Positions 38,345 to 46,489 are shown, counted from the first letter of the stretch. The stretch is 64,000 nucleotides of DNA from JAISGQ01 sp045604965 (GCA_045604965.1 JAZUPB010000014.1:1-64000), one strand, 5' to 3'. Translations and numbers: made by a program. Notes: a model not told the origin generated them from the letters alone.

Positions 38345-38971
38345 ATGGCAAAGAAAACTGCTTACAATTATTTTAATTTCTTTATCGAAATGGCAGGCTG
38401 CGCACACAATGCAGCAGATTACCTCAAGAAATGCTTCGCAAATTTCGAAAGCGAAAACATAAAGACGATGCTTGACGAGATGCACGAGATCGAGCACAGC
38501 GCAGACCTTAAGAAGCACGAAATGAGCGAGAAGCTTCTCCGTGAATTCCTGCCTCCCATCGATCGTGACGACATTATGGAACTGTCCGCATCTCTTGATC
38601 AGGTGGTAGACGGTATTGAAGACGTAGTTCTCAGACTTTATATGTTTGACATCCGTTCTCTCAGAGACGAAGCAAAGCAGATGGCAGACATCGTCGTAGC
38701 TCTCTGCAATGAGCTTACCGAGCTTCTGGCAGACTTCGAGGGCTTCAAGAAGAATCTCCCCGACCTCAAGGAGCACATTATCGCTATCAACAACCTCGAA
38801 GAGCAGGCAGATAAGATCTACATCGAAGCTATGCGCACCCTTTACACAGGAACAGCATCTGCTGCAGAGCTGTGCGCCTGGAAGGAGATCTACGATTTCC
38901 TTGAGCGCTGCTGCGACCGCTGCGAGCACGTAGCTGATGCGGTAGAAACCGTAATTATGAAAAATTCTTAA
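38345..38971 (+). CDS. DUF47 (PhoU-like) protein, phosphate transporter partner
   Basis: A 208-residue, all-helical protein of the DUF47/TIGR00153 family, related to PhoU. It has the EIEHSADLKKHEM and LDQVVDGIEDVVLRL segments with acidic clusters that bind metals in PhoU-like folds. DUF47 proteins are encoded beside PiT transporters and are thought to modulate them. Here the order is pit then DUF47; the opposite order is also common in other bacteria. RBS GGAGGA; a terminator follows 13 bases after the stop. Confidence 0.93.
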   Translation: MAKKTAYNYFNFFIEMAGCAHNAADYLKKCFANFESENIKTMLDEMHEIEHSADLKKHEMSEKLLREFLPPIDRDDIMELSASLDQVVDGIEDVVLRLYMFDIRSLRDEAKQMADIVVALCNELTELLADFEGFKKNLPDLKEHIIAINNLEEQADKIYIEAMRTLYTGTASAAELCAWKEIYDFLERCCDRCEHVADAVETVIMKNS

Positions 38972-38984
38972 TAACAGATGAAAG

Positions 38985-39012
38985 AAGCCTTCCCCGAGGG
39001 GAAGGCTTTTTT
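38985..39012 (+). terminator. Terminator of the phosphate transporter operon
   Basis: AAGCCTTCCC (38985-38994) pairs with GGGAAGGCTT (38999-39008), followed by TTTT. The minus-strand anti-sigma gene ends just beyond, so it may serve both. Confidence 0.92.
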
Positions 39013-39017
39013 CATAA

Positions 39018-39746
39018 TCAGATCAGAGCTTTTATAAATGCTGTAAGCTCAGAAATATCGCTCAGTTCTGCTTCAATATCATACCATATACCATTTTCTT
39101 CGAATATCGTATAATAAGTGCCGCCTACTTCATAGATATACATTTTAACACCGTCAATCCTTGATGGTGAGGCACCGCTGCATTTAATTATGCAGTCTCT
39201 CAGCGGTTCGCTGACTCCGCACACTGCCATATTTATACGCCCTCCTGAAGGATTGCTGATATCGAATCTGTAATCGAAGGGACTGTATTCTTCGCGGCGC
39301 ACCCCGTTTTCGTCCCAGCGGGAAAGACAGGACCACATTTTTTCAGTGGTATAGCCTTCGGGTATGCGAGCGGCAAAATCAGTCCACGCCATACCGACTC
39401 TGTTTTCAAAGCTGTCCCTTACCTCATCGGAGAGATCGTTTATATCATACCACTCTATAAGAATATCCATATCAGCCACCGCCATCGACAGGTCGTCGCG
39501 GTTTATGCGGATAATGTCCTCTGCTTCAGCGAAATAATGCGTATCTGTGTCGGATTTGCTGACAGCAGGATTAAGCTGCTTTGACAGCGGTAATAAAACG
39601 GCAGTGACAGCCAGTATAAGTACTGCGGCAGCAGCTGCTGATGCAGCTATTATTCCGCGGCGGCTTTTTGGGCGGTACTGCGCGGCTTCTTCTATGTATT
39701 TTTCCGAAATGTTTCCCACGGCCTCGGAAATTTCTGAACGCTTCAT
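39018..39746 (-). CDS. Membrane-bound anti-sigma-like protein
   Basis: A 242-residue protein with a short cytoplasmic helix region (MKRSEISEAVGNISEKYIEEA), one membrane helix (about 33-56), a Ser-Asp-Thr-Asp linker and an outer domain of about 165 residues. It is translationally coupled to the ECF sigma gene (ATGA overlap at 39743-39746), the usual arrangement for a regulator that holds the sigma factor at the membrane. The outer domain has no motif I recognise and would be the sensor. Start at 39746 has AAGGAAGG upstream. The function is inferred mainly from context. Confidence 0.82.
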   Translation of the reverse strand: MKRSEISEAVGNISEKYIEEAAQYRPKSRRGIIAASAAAAAVLILAVTAVLLPLSKQLNPAVSKSDTDTHYFAEAEDIIRINRDDLSMAVADMDILIEWYDINDLSDEVRDSFENRVGMAWTDFAARIPEGYTTEKMWSCLSRWDENGVRREEYSPFDYRFDISNPSGGRINMAVCGVSEPLRDCIIKCSGASPSRIDGVKMYIYEVGGTYYTIFEENGIWYDIEAELSDISELTAFIKALI

Positions 39747-40288
39747 AATGAAAAACCTTCCTTTCTCAGATGCTCGCAAAGTCTGCGGCGAATTCTCGAC
39801 AGCCTGACGTAAACAGTGTTTGCTGTCAATTTCATTTTATCTGCAACGGCATCTATAGAATCGCCGAACCAGTATCTTCTGATAAATATCACACGATTTT
39901 CCCTGCTGAGAGTGCCGAGAAAACAATTGAGGGCAGAGGTCAGCTCACTCACACCTTTGGTATCGGGCGACGGTATACACTCCGCCAGCTCGTCAAGAGC
40001 GGCATCATAACAGCTGTTTCGCCGCTGTGCGGTGTTTTTGTGATAGCGCGCAGTGCTGATATTGCGCACTATCTTGCAGACATATGCGGTAAGAGGGTTG
40101 GGATTCTGAGGCGGAACGGTGTTCCACACTCCGAGATAAGCATCGTTTACACATTCCTTTGCATCTTCTTCGCTTTTGAGTATATTTCTCGAAATGCTCA
40201 TACATAAAGCCCCGTATTTTTCGTCGAGTCTTTCAATGGCTTCCTCCGAGCGCTCAAAAAACAGCGAAATAATCATATTGTCCTCCAC
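39743..40288 (-). CDS. ECF-type RNA polymerase sigma factor
   Basis: A 181-residue sigma-70 family protein of ECF size. Region 2 is seen in FERSEEAIERLDEKYG, ILKSEEDAKECVNDAYLGVWNTVPP and TAYVCKIVRNIS; region 4 in FLGTLSRENRVIFIRRYWFGDSIDAVADKM and the helix-turn-helix VYVRLSRIRRRLCEHL. The GTG at 40288 is chosen because GGAGGTG precedes it by 6 bases; an ATG four codons later is an alternative. It overlaps the anti-sigma gene by 4 bases. An ECF-like promoter lies just upstream, suggesting self-activation. Confidence 0.94.
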   Translation of the reverse strand: MEDNMIISLFFERSEEAIERLDEKYGALCMSISRNILKSEEDAKECVNDAYLGVWNTVPPQNPNPLTAYVCKIVRNISTARYHKNTAQRRNSCYDAALDELAECIPSPDTKGVSELTSALNCFLGTLSRENRVIFIRRYWFGDSIDAVADKMKLTANTVYVRLSRIRRRLCEHLRKEGFSL

Positions 40289-40321
40289 TTCTGTCACCTC
40301 CCTTCATTAATTTACTATGAA

Positions 40322-40344
40322 ACGGGAGAAAAATCTTACATTCC
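40322..40344 (-). promoter_or_regulatory. Possible ECF-sigma-dependent autopromoter
   Basis: Minus-strand GGAAT (40344-40340), 15 bases, CGT (40324-40322). ECF promoters have GGAAC then CGT at about this spacing. Placed 34 bases before the sigma start. Confidence 0.45.
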
Positions 40345-40374
40345 GTGTTAATTTTTCTGAGACCAATTATTTCG

Positions 40375-40403
40375 TTGCAACTGTTCTTTTTTTGTAGTAC
40401 AAT
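40375..40403 (+). promoter_or_regulatory. Promoter of mtnN-ymdB
   Basis: TTGCAA (40375-40380), 17-base spacer, TACAAT (40398-40403). Confidence 0.72.
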
Positions 40404-40440
40404 CAGAAAAACATACAATAATATATAAAGGACGATAATA

Positions 40441-41130
40441 ATGCTTGCAATTATAACCGCAATGGACGTGGAGCTTGAGCTTATCACAGCCGCAATGGAA
40501 ATTGACGAAGAGATTGAGATAAGCGGACTGCTTTTCAAAAAGGGAAGACTGGGAAACCGCGAAGCAGTAGCCGTTGTAGGCGGCATCGGAAAGGTGTCCG
40601 CCGCACTTACAACTCAGATACTCATAAGTGTTTTCAAGGCAGATGAGATAGTAAACACAGGTATTTCGGGCTCTCTTTCTCCTGAGCTTAAACAGGGCGA
40701 TGTAATAATAGCAACCGATTTTGTCCAGCACGATGTGGATACTTCGCCTCTGGGAGATCCTGTGGGACTGGTATCGCTCATAAACCGCATAGACTTCCCC
40801 TGCGACAAGGCTCTGAGAGAAAAAATGCTCAGCGCCGCGCAGGCTGACGGCACCGTAAAGGTACACGAAGGAAGAATAGCTACGGGAGATCAGTTCATAG
40901 CAAACAGAGAAAAAGCGCGGTGGATAGCAGATACCTTCGGCGCAGTTTCCTGCGAGATGGAAGGCTGTTCAATAGCGCAGGTCTGCTATATGGCAGGAGT
41001 GCCTTTTGCGTCGGTAAAATGCATTTCCGATGATGCAGGGGACGGTATGACCTATCAGGAGCTTCGCACCTATACAGCACACATAAGCTCCAAAATAATC
41101 CTTTCCGCTTTCGGCGCACAGGGGGAGTAA
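40441..41130 (+). CDS. mtnN: 5'-methylthioadenosine/S-adenosylhomocysteine nucleosidase
   Basis: A 229-residue enzyme of the phosphorylase/nucleosidase fold. The active-site residues are recognisable: an early Glu (residue 11), the CEMEG loop (171-175) whose Glu174 contacts ribose, and the catalytic Asp in SDDAG (196-200). It hydrolyses methylthioadenosine and S-adenosylhomocysteine to adenine and the thio-sugar, relieving inhibition of methyltransferases and feeding the activated-methyl cycle. RBS AAAGGA. The ymdB gene starts 3 bases after its stop, so the two are co-translated. Confidence 0.96.
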   Translation: MLAIITAMDVELELITAAMEIDEEIEISGLLFKKGRLGNREAVAVVGGIGKVSAALTTQILISVFKADEIVNTGISGSLSPELKQGDVIIATDFVQHDVDTSPLGDPVGLVSLINRIDFPCDKALREKMLSAAQADGTVKVHEGRIATGDQFIANREKARWIADTFGAVSCEMEGCSIAQVCYMAGVPFASVKCISDDAGDGMTYQELRTYTAHISSKIILSAFGAQGE

Positions 41131-41133
41131 ATA

Positions 41134-41904
41134 TTGAACATACTATGCATAGGCGATGTTACCGGCAGCGTGGCCACTGAGTTTCTGCGCTCGAAGCTGC
41201 CTGCACTCAAGCGTCTTAAATCTATAGAGCTCGTAATAGCCAACGGTGAAAACTCAGCGGACACAAACGGAATCACTCCCGATTCCGCCGAGGCGTTGTT
41301 TGACTGCGGAGTTGATGTTATAACAACGGGAAACCACTCGTTTCAGCGCAAGGAGAGCTACTATCTCTACGAAGAGAATCCAAGGGTTATACGCCCTGCC
41401 AATTACCCCGATAAAGCACCGGGCATAGGTTTCTGCGATGTGGATATGGGAAGACTCAAGGTAAGAGTAATAAATCTTCTGGGGGTTGTTGATCTGCCGC
41501 CTCTGGACTGTCCCTTTATGACCGCTAAAAAGCTTATAGAGGAATCGGACGCAAAAATCAAGATTATAGATTTCCACGCGCAGGCAACAGGCGAAAAAAG
41601 AGCACTGGCCTTTTATCTTGACGGACAGGTAAGCGCCGTATTCGGCACCCACACCCACGTACAGACTGCCGATGCACAGGTTCTTCCCAAAGGAACGGGC
41701 TATATCACCGATGTCGGTATGACAGGTGCTGTGCAATCCTGCCTCGGAGCAAAGGCAGAGCTCGCCGTTGACCGTATGATAAGCAAAATGCCCACCCGTC
41801 TGCTTTATGAAACAGAGGGCGAGCAGATGATAAACGCCATACTCTTTGACATAGACGAAAAAACAGGTCTCTGCCGCAGCGCGGAAAGACTGGATATAAG
41901 GTAA
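41134..41904 (+). CDS. ymdB: YmdB-type metallophosphoesterase (TIGR00282)
   Basis: A 256-residue protein of the TIGR00282/YmdB family with its metal motifs GDVTGS (7-12), ANGENSADTNGITP, GNHSF and the HAQATGEKRALAFYLDGQVSAVFGTHTHVQT segment (read in parts). The B. subtilis member is a 2',3'-cyclic nucleotide phosphodiesterase that affects motility and biofilm switching. TTG start, with AGGGGGA 7 bases upstream, three bases behind mtnN. Pairing with mtnN hints at a link to nucleotide salvage, but this is inference. Confidence 0.94.
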   Translation: MNILCIGDVTGSVATEFLRSKLPALKRLKSIELVIANGENSADTNGITPDSAEALFDCGVDVITTGNHSFQRKESYYLYEENPRVIRPANYPDKAPGIGFCDVDMGRLKVRVINLLGVVDLPPLDCPFMTAKKLIEESDAKIKIIDFHAQATGEKRALAFYLDGQVSAVFGTHTHVQTADAQVLPKGTGYITDVGMTGAVQSCLGAKAELAVDRMISKMPTRLLYETEGEQMINAILFDIDEKTGLCRSAERLDIR

Positions 41905-41918
41905 AGAACCCCGTATTC

Positions 41919-41947
41919 TTGACTAATAGAATACATTGGGGTATTCT
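41919..41947 (+). promoter_or_regulatory. Promoter of the S41 protease lipoprotein gene
   Basis: TTGACT (41919-41924), 17-base spacer, TATTCT (41942-41947). Confidence 0.65.
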
Positions 41948-41977
41948 ATAGACAGCAAATGAAAAGGAGTGTGTAAT

Positions 41978-43663
41978 GTGAGGATAATAAGCATTAAAAG
42001 AATCATTGCATTAGTTCTGGCTTCTGTAATGATATGCAGCTTATTCGCAGGCTGTTCTCAGGAGGACATTGAGACTCTGAACCAGATGTTCGAAGAGCTG
42101 TACGCAACGGATACCGACATATTCGGCGATCTTTTCCCCAGTGACACAGACATTATCGATATTGTCGGCGAGACTGAGCTTCCTCCGTCGGGAATAACCC
42201 TCGACGAGCTCAAGGCGCAGCTCAACGAAGAGAGAAAGAACGATGAGCGCACCGTTCTCAGCGATTCGGAGATGTATCTGCCCGACTATGAATCTGAGGA
42301 ATTCAAGATGGTGGAGTTTGACGAAGAGGAGCTTGCTCTTCTCACACCTCAGCACCATTACGGCAAGGAAGGTCACCTCACATATGAGGAAGCCGAAATA
42401 GACGTGGATTATCTTTTCAGAGTGCTCAAGACTTCATATGCACCCTATGAGTATTTCGGCGGCGATGAAGTTTTCAACAAAGCAAAAGAGAATATCCTCT
42501 CAGAACTTGGTGCGCTCGGAAGTGAGATAAGAAAAAATCAGCTTGAAAGTGCGATAATCAAGAACCTCGGCTTTATGACCGATTCCCATTTCGCCCTCAA
42601 TAACTACTCCGGAATTGATTTTGCGGAGTATGTATATTATTACGATGCAACACGCCGTGAGTTCAGGAAAGACGACAAGGGTTTCTTTACAGTAGTCAAG
42701 GATGAGCGGTACTATATAGGTACAGCGGACGAGCAGTATCTTAAGCTCACAGTAGGAAAGAGCGGCGAGCTGGTATACGGCATTATCGCACTGGCCCCTG
42801 AGGGTGGAATTTATACTCTTCCTCAGGAGATAGAGCTTTTTTCCGACAGCAGCTATGACAGTCTCAGCTTTAAGCTCAGATGGGTTACCGATTCCTACAG
42901 CTATTCGAACACACTGACCTGGAATAGGGAAGTAGACGGAATTCCACTTACGGGAATCGGCGCTATGATGGTGGATAACGATTACTGTATCGATGATATG
43001 AACGACTTTGTCAACCGCGCAAAGGAGCTGCGCGACGAAGAGGTCATAATCCTTGACCTTCGCGGCAACGGCGGCGGACTTTCCACTATCAGCTATATGT
43101 GGCTCTACAACCTCACCAACGGTGCGGAAGTGGAAGGCGAATATTCAATGATCTACTATATGAGTATGCTCAACTATCTGGTAACAGAGGGCAACGATCA
43201 GGAGATCATTGACGCGCTTCTGAAATTTGACTTCTTTGAGGAAAACCCCGACCTTAAGGACGAGCTTCTCAGCGAGGAAGAAGAGGACGAGTACGGTGAG
43301 GGCTATGTTGTAGAGACCGAGGACAGCTGGAACGAGTATGAGGGTACAGTGCTTGTACTGTGCGACAAGGCAGTTTCCTCTGCAGGCGAAATGTTCATAC
43401 TGGAGCTTATGGACGTTGAGAATGTTGTGGTGTTCGGAACAAACAGCAACGGCTGTCTCATTTCCGGCGGCACAAATTACTACGTTCCAGTATATCTGCC
43501 CAATTCCGGAATATCCATTTATTACAGTACCATCCTCATTCTTACCGATGATTCGGAGGACTTCGACGCAAAGGGCATACAGCCCGATGTTGTAATATGC
43601 GGCGAAGACGAGGCAGAGGCTGCTGCAAGATGCTGGAATTATTATAATAAAACCGAAGAATAA
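41978..43663 (+). CDS. S41-family peptidase-like lipoprotein
   Basis: A 561-residue lipoprotein: signal peptide with lipobox LFAGC near residue 25, an acidic Asp/Glu-rich region, then a tail-specific protease (S41) domain in the C-terminal half. DLRGNGGG and the SSAGEMF stretch with the nucleophile Ser match the S41 core, and DAKGIQPDV closes it. No PDZ domain is obvious, and an acidic insertion (LLSEEEEDEYGEGYV) interrupts the domain. Such proteins process wall or secreted proteins, or act as immunity/maturation factors. GTG start at 41978, 8 bases behind AAAAGGAG; the GTG at 41969 overlaps that site. Confidence 0.9.
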   Translation: MRIISIKRIIALVLASVMICSLFAGCSQEDIETLNQMFEELYATDTDIFGDLFPSDTDIIDIVGETELPPSGITLDELKAQLNEERKNDERTVLSDSEMYLPDYESEEFKMVEFDEEELALLTPQHHYGKEGHLTYEEAEIDVDYLFRVLKTSYAPYEYFGGDEVFNKAKENILSELGALGSEIRKNQLESAIIKNLGFMTDSHFALNNYSGIDFAEYVYYYDATRREFRKDDKGFFTVVKDERYYIGTADEQYLKLTVGKSGELVYGIIALAPEGGIYTLPQEIELFSDSSYDSLSFKLRWVTDSYSYSNTLTWNREVDGIPLTGIGAMMVDNDYCIDDMNDFVNRAKELRDEEVIILDLRGNGGGLSTISYMWLYNLTNGAEVEGEYSMIYYMSMLNYLVTEGNDQEIIDALLKFDFFEENPDLKDELLSEEEEDEYGEGYVVETEDSWNEYEGTVLVLCDKAVSSAGEMFILELMDVENVVVFGTNSNGCLISGGTNYYVPVYLPNSGISIYYSTILILTDDSEDFDAKGIQPDVVICGEDEAEAAARCWNYYNKTEE

Positions 43664-43665
43664 TC

Positions 43666-43702
43666 AAAAAACCGGGTCGGTCAAGCCGATCCGGTTTTTT
43701 AG
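43666..43702 (+). terminator. Intrinsic terminator of the S41 gene
   Basis: A 15-bp stem (43666-43680 with 43686-43700, one G-T pair) ending in TTTTTT. Confidence 0.93.
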
Positions 43703-43811
43703 TCATAATGCTTGTAAACGAAAGCTTGAGTACAGGCAAAAGAACGGAAACATATCATTTCGGACGGCGATATGCACAAAAAGGGTGGAAAATAATCAAC
43801 ATTACTGTCAC

Positions 43812-43840
43812 TTGAAATAATAAGGACGATAACATATACT
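43812..43840 (+). promoter_or_regulatory. Promoter of the HD-GYP-like gene
   Basis: TTGAAA (43812-43817), 17-base spacer, TATACT (43835-43840). Transcription would start near 43847. Confidence 0.75.
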
Positions 43841-43856
43841 TAGATGTAGAATGGTA

Positions 43857-43871
43857 AGCAAGCGCTTTCAA
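43857..43871 (-). promoter_or_regulatory. CcpA (cre) site downstream of the HD-GYP-like promoter
   Basis: Read on the minus strand, TTGAAAGCGCTTGCT fits the cre consensus WTGNAANCGNWNNCW at every fixed position. It lies about 10-25 bases after the predicted start, a roadblock position for carbon catabolite repression. Confidence 0.65.
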
Positions 43872-43900
43872 AACATAAATAAGAAGGGAAGAGTATTATA

Positions 43901-44512
43901 ATGGCAAAAACAAAGCCGCCTCAGGATACGTTTACATTGTGCGCAGAACTGCTTGGATCAATGTCTAATATGTTCGATGCCCGTGATCCGTATACAGAAA
44001 ATCATTCCCAGAGAATAATGCAGATGGCTATAAACATTTGTGAAGCTATGAGACTTCCCAATGAAACTATCAGTGCTATTGCTCTGGCTGCAATGGTGCA
44101 CGACATCGGAAACATCGGTATTCCCCCGTCGATTCTCAATAAAAATGCTCAACTTTCTCCCGATGAGTGGAAGGTAATATGCGAGCATCCGAATATCGGC
44201 GCGGATCTTATAGAGAAGTTCGCAGGACTTGATGATATTGTCGAGATAGTACGTCATCACCACGAAAGATGGAACGGTCTCGGCTATCCCGGCCGTCTGA
44301 AGGAAAATGACATACCCTTCGGTGCAAGAGTTCTGTCACTGTGCGAGTCTGTGGACGCAATGCTCAGCTACCGTCCTTACAGAAAGACGATGTTTGTTAC
44401 AGAGGCAAAGGCGGATATCCAGAAGAACGCAGGAAGTATGTACGACCCCAATCTTGCGAAGGTTCTTATTGATAACTGGGACACTATTATTTCCCCCATC
44501 AAATTCATCTGA
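43901..44512 (+). CDS. HD-GYP-type domain protein
   Basis: A 203-residue cytoplasmic protein that is essentially one HD-GYP domain. It has the early His in YTENHSQRI, HDIGNIGIP (67-75) and HHHERWNGLGYP (119-130), so the metal ligands HD and HH and the GYP triad are present. Canonical enzymes read HDIGK; here the Lys is Asn (residue 71). HD-GYP proteins break down cyclic-di-GMP; the missing sensor domain and the K-to-N change make activity uncertain. It has its own promoter with a cre site, RBS GAAGGGAAG and a perfect terminator. Confidence 0.92.
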   Translation: MAKTKPPQDTFTLCAELLGSMSNMFDARDPYTENHSQRIMQMAINICEAMRLPNETISAIALAAMVHDIGNIGIPPSILNKNAQLSPDEWKVICEHPNIGADLIEKFAGLDDIVEIVRHHHERWNGLGYPGRLKENDIPFGARVLSLCESVDAMLSYRPYRKTMFVTEAKADIQKNAGSMYDPNLAKVLIDNWDTIISPIKFI

Positions 44513-44522
44513 TTTCAGATCA

Positions 44523-44551
44523 AAAAACCACGTCGAAGACGTGGTTTTTCT
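44523..44551 (+). terminator. Intrinsic terminator of the HD-GYP-like gene
   Basis: AAAAACCACGTC (44523-44534) pairs perfectly with GACGTGGTTTTT (44538-44549). Confidence 0.93.
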
Positions 44552-44771
44552 TTTTGTACAAAGAACCGCCGCGCAGGGTCGTTTTTTATGGGTAATAGGG
44601 GTGAAAATGGGAGAAAAAACGCTATATATAGTATACATAATAAGCATAAAACGACATATATTGTGATTGTGCGAGTGTAAAACACCCTAAATCTCTGTAG
44701 TCGCCCTTATAACACCTAATATGCAGTGTGCTATAAAAAGATATAATACAATATCTTGTGGTTTTTGCGGA
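44552..44771. other. Intergenic stretch with no gene recognised
   Basis: About 220 bases between the HD-GYP terminator and the next promoter. Only a short AGATAT/ATATCT inverted repeat (44738-44756) is seen. Confidence 0.55.
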
Positions 44772-44800
44772 TTGTGGAAGGCGAGAACAGATGCTATAAT
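44772..44800 (+). promoter_or_regulatory. Promoter of the 83-aa hypothetical gene
   Basis: TTGTGG (44772-44777), 17-base spacer, TATAAT (44795-44800) with TGC extended -10. Confidence 0.72.
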
Positions 44801-44832
44801 CATAGCGAATTTGAGGAACGGAGGAACGAAAA

Positions 44833-45084
44833 ATGAAAGAAACGACTGCAAAAAATGCAGGGGAAAGGATCCTCTGTGTGCTCACAAGCCCCAAGGAAGA
44901 AGGACAGCCTTTTAATGTGAGTGTATATGCCGTCGGAGCGGACAAGCCACACCGTGTTCTGAGGGCATCGAGCTCACGGGAGGAGGTCTCTGCGTTTCTC
45001 AAACTCATAGGGGAAGGAGAGCGTGCTTCGGAGCAGATGGCTCAGGCACTGGGCTCTGAACCCTGTAAAACCGCAGGTGTATAG
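44833..45084 (+). CDS. Hypothetical protein, 83 aa
   Basis: A small soluble protein of 83 residues. It has a beta-rich start (ERILCVLTSPKEEGQPFNVSVYAVGAD) and a helical end (SREEVSAFLKLIGEGERAS), so a compact alpha/beta fold is plausible. Supported as a gene by a good promoter, GGAGGA before the ATG and a following terminator. No family recognised and no functional link to neighbours. Confidence 0.7.
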   Translation: MKETTAKNAGERILCVLTSPKEEGQPFNVSVYAVGADKPHRVLRASSSREEVSAFLKLIGEGERASEQMAQALGSEPCKTAGV

Positions 45085-45115
45085 ACCTGCAAATGTGGAA
45101 GGAACGATTATGCAA

Positions 45116-45151
45116 AAACAGACTGTGCAGGGGAGAGCACGGTCTGTTTTT
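45116..45151 (+). terminator. Intrinsic terminator of the 83-aa gene
   Basis: A 13-bp stem (45116-45128 with 45137-45149, one G-T pair) with a T run. Confidence 0.82.
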
Positions 45152-45174
45152 GCTGGGTACATTTTCGGCACACA

Positions 45175-45207
45175 AAAAAAGAGTCCGCATCTTGCGGACT
45201 CTTTTTT
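45175..45207 (-). terminator. Terminator of the zinc-ribbon membrane protein gene
   Basis: AAAAAAGAGTCCGC (45175-45188) pairs perfectly with GCGGACTCTTTTTT (45194-45207). Symmetrical, so it can stop transcription from both sides. Confidence 0.92.
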
Positions 45208-45210
45208 GTT

Positions 45211-45627
45211 TTAATTTTCGTTGTATTCAGTATAGGGAGAATCGCAGTACTCACATTTCAAGCCTTGAGTTGAGGCGCCGCAGTAAGGGCATTTCCACAT
45301 CCTTGCTTCGAGCTCTTTACGAAGAGCCTGCTTTTCTCTTTCGGCAGCCTTCTGAGCTCTGCGCTCTTTTATCCTCTCTTCTTCTTTGAGTTGAAGTATT
45401 TTTCTTTCTTCAGCCTTTGCTCTGTTATAGCTTTTGACAAGCTTTGTGCCGAAGAAAACCATCAGACTTCCGATGATCAGAGAAATGATGCCGAGAACAA
45501 CTGTAAAGACAACCACACCGGGCTCCTCGTCTGTCATAGCAGTTCCGCCGACAAGAGTAAAAAGTAATCCCCAAAAAATGTTGCTGCCGCCGAAAAAGAA
45601 CAGCACAATACTCCAGAAAATTTTCAT
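45211..45627 (-). CDS. Membrane protein with coiled coil and C-terminal zinc ribbon
   Basis: A 138-residue protein: two membrane helices (about 2-27 and 38-62), then a charged Lys/Glu/Arg helix likely to form a coiled coil (KAEERKILQLKEEERIKERR), then a zinc ribbon CPYCGASTQGLKCEYC close to the C-terminus. The ribbon and coil face the cytoplasm if the helices form a hairpin. Start at 45627 from AAAGGAG seven bases upstream; upstream in-frame codons have no ribosome site. It is one of four membrane/zinc-ribbon genes in this 6-kb stretch. Function unknown. Confidence 0.82.
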   Translation of the reverse strand: MKIFWSIVLFFFGGSNIFWGLLFTLVGGTAMTDEEPGVVVFTVVLGIISLIIGSLMVFFGTKLVKSYNRAKAEERKILQLKEEERIKERRAQKAAEREKQALRKELEARMWKCPYCGASTQGLKCEYCDSPYTEYNEN

Positions 45628-45653
45628 ATAAATACTCCTTTCAATTTTAAATC

Positions 45654-46346
45654 CTACCATACCTTGGTAGGCTTTTCAAGAGGGAGTATATTATTGAATA
45701 CAGCAGTATGAAGTCCTGAGATGTGCTTATCCTTATGGACAAAGCCGAAGAACCAGTGCTTGTATTCGACCTGTTTTGTCAGCTCGTCAAAGAAGAGAGT
45801 GGCTGCATTGGCTATATCGATAACACCCTCCACAAGAAGACTTTTTACGTGAGTGGGACATTCGTGGGTGATTATAAAGTCCACCTTCAGGTCATGCTTG
45901 TACAGGTTGTTTACTGCCTCGCGCATTTCCTCGGTTGAGGGAGTTTCCTCAGGCCACCAGCGGGTTCCTCTCAGCTGACGCATTTCGAGATCTGCACTTA
46001 CACCGCCGCCCATAGTAAATATGGTACGGTTTTCGATGGTGAACACCTGACCTCGGCAGAGGTGGATGATATTGGGCTTGATAAAGCGCACCTTTCCGCC
46101 GTTCCATTCGCGGACAGGATACTGATAAAGTCTGTCATAATTCTCGTGGCAGCCGTCAACAAAGAGAATGGTATATCTCTGTTTTGCCAGAGTATTGAGC
46201 ATACGCTCCTCTCTTCTTCCGCCGTCCCAGATAAAACCGAAATCGCCGCAGATTATAAGATAATCGCCGCGCATAAGCATACTCATCTGCTTTTTATCCT
46301 CGAAGCGAGCAAGGCTTCCGTGTGTATCACCGGTAACGAAAATCAA
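45654..46346 (-). CDS. Metallophosphoesterase with altered metal motifs
   Basis: A 230-residue calcineurin-like phosphoesterase. Present motifs: GDTHG (6-10), CGDFGF, and THECPTHV. Two usual metal-ligand sites differ: the GNHE motif reads GCHEN and the GHxH motif reads GFVHKD, so an Asn and a His expected to bind the metals are replaced by Cys and Phe. The enzyme may be weakened or use its metals differently. The TTG start is backed by GGAGGT seven bases upstream. It lies 26 bases upstream of the zinc-ribbon membrane gene, likely the same operon. Confidence 0.88.
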   Translation of the reverse strand: MIFVTGDTHGSLARFEDKKQMSMLMRGDYLIICGDFGFIWDGGRREERMLNTLAKQRYTILFVDGCHENYDRLYQYPVREWNGGKVRFIKPNIIHLCRGQVFTIENRTIFTMGGGVSADLEMRQLRGTRWWPEETPSTEEMREAVNNLYKHDLKVDFIITHECPTHVKSLLVEGVIDIANAATLFFDELTKQVEYKHWFFGFVHKDKHISGLHTAVFNNILPLEKPTKVW

Positions 46347-46489
46347 AGGACAAACCTCCCTGGGAAAACTTTATATATAATTATATACCTTTTTTTCGCA
46401 GATTACAACATAAGTACTTTATTTACACACAATTTTATGTTAAACTATCTTCGTATGAACTCTTTTTTACGCGGAGGTGCAGGGAAATT

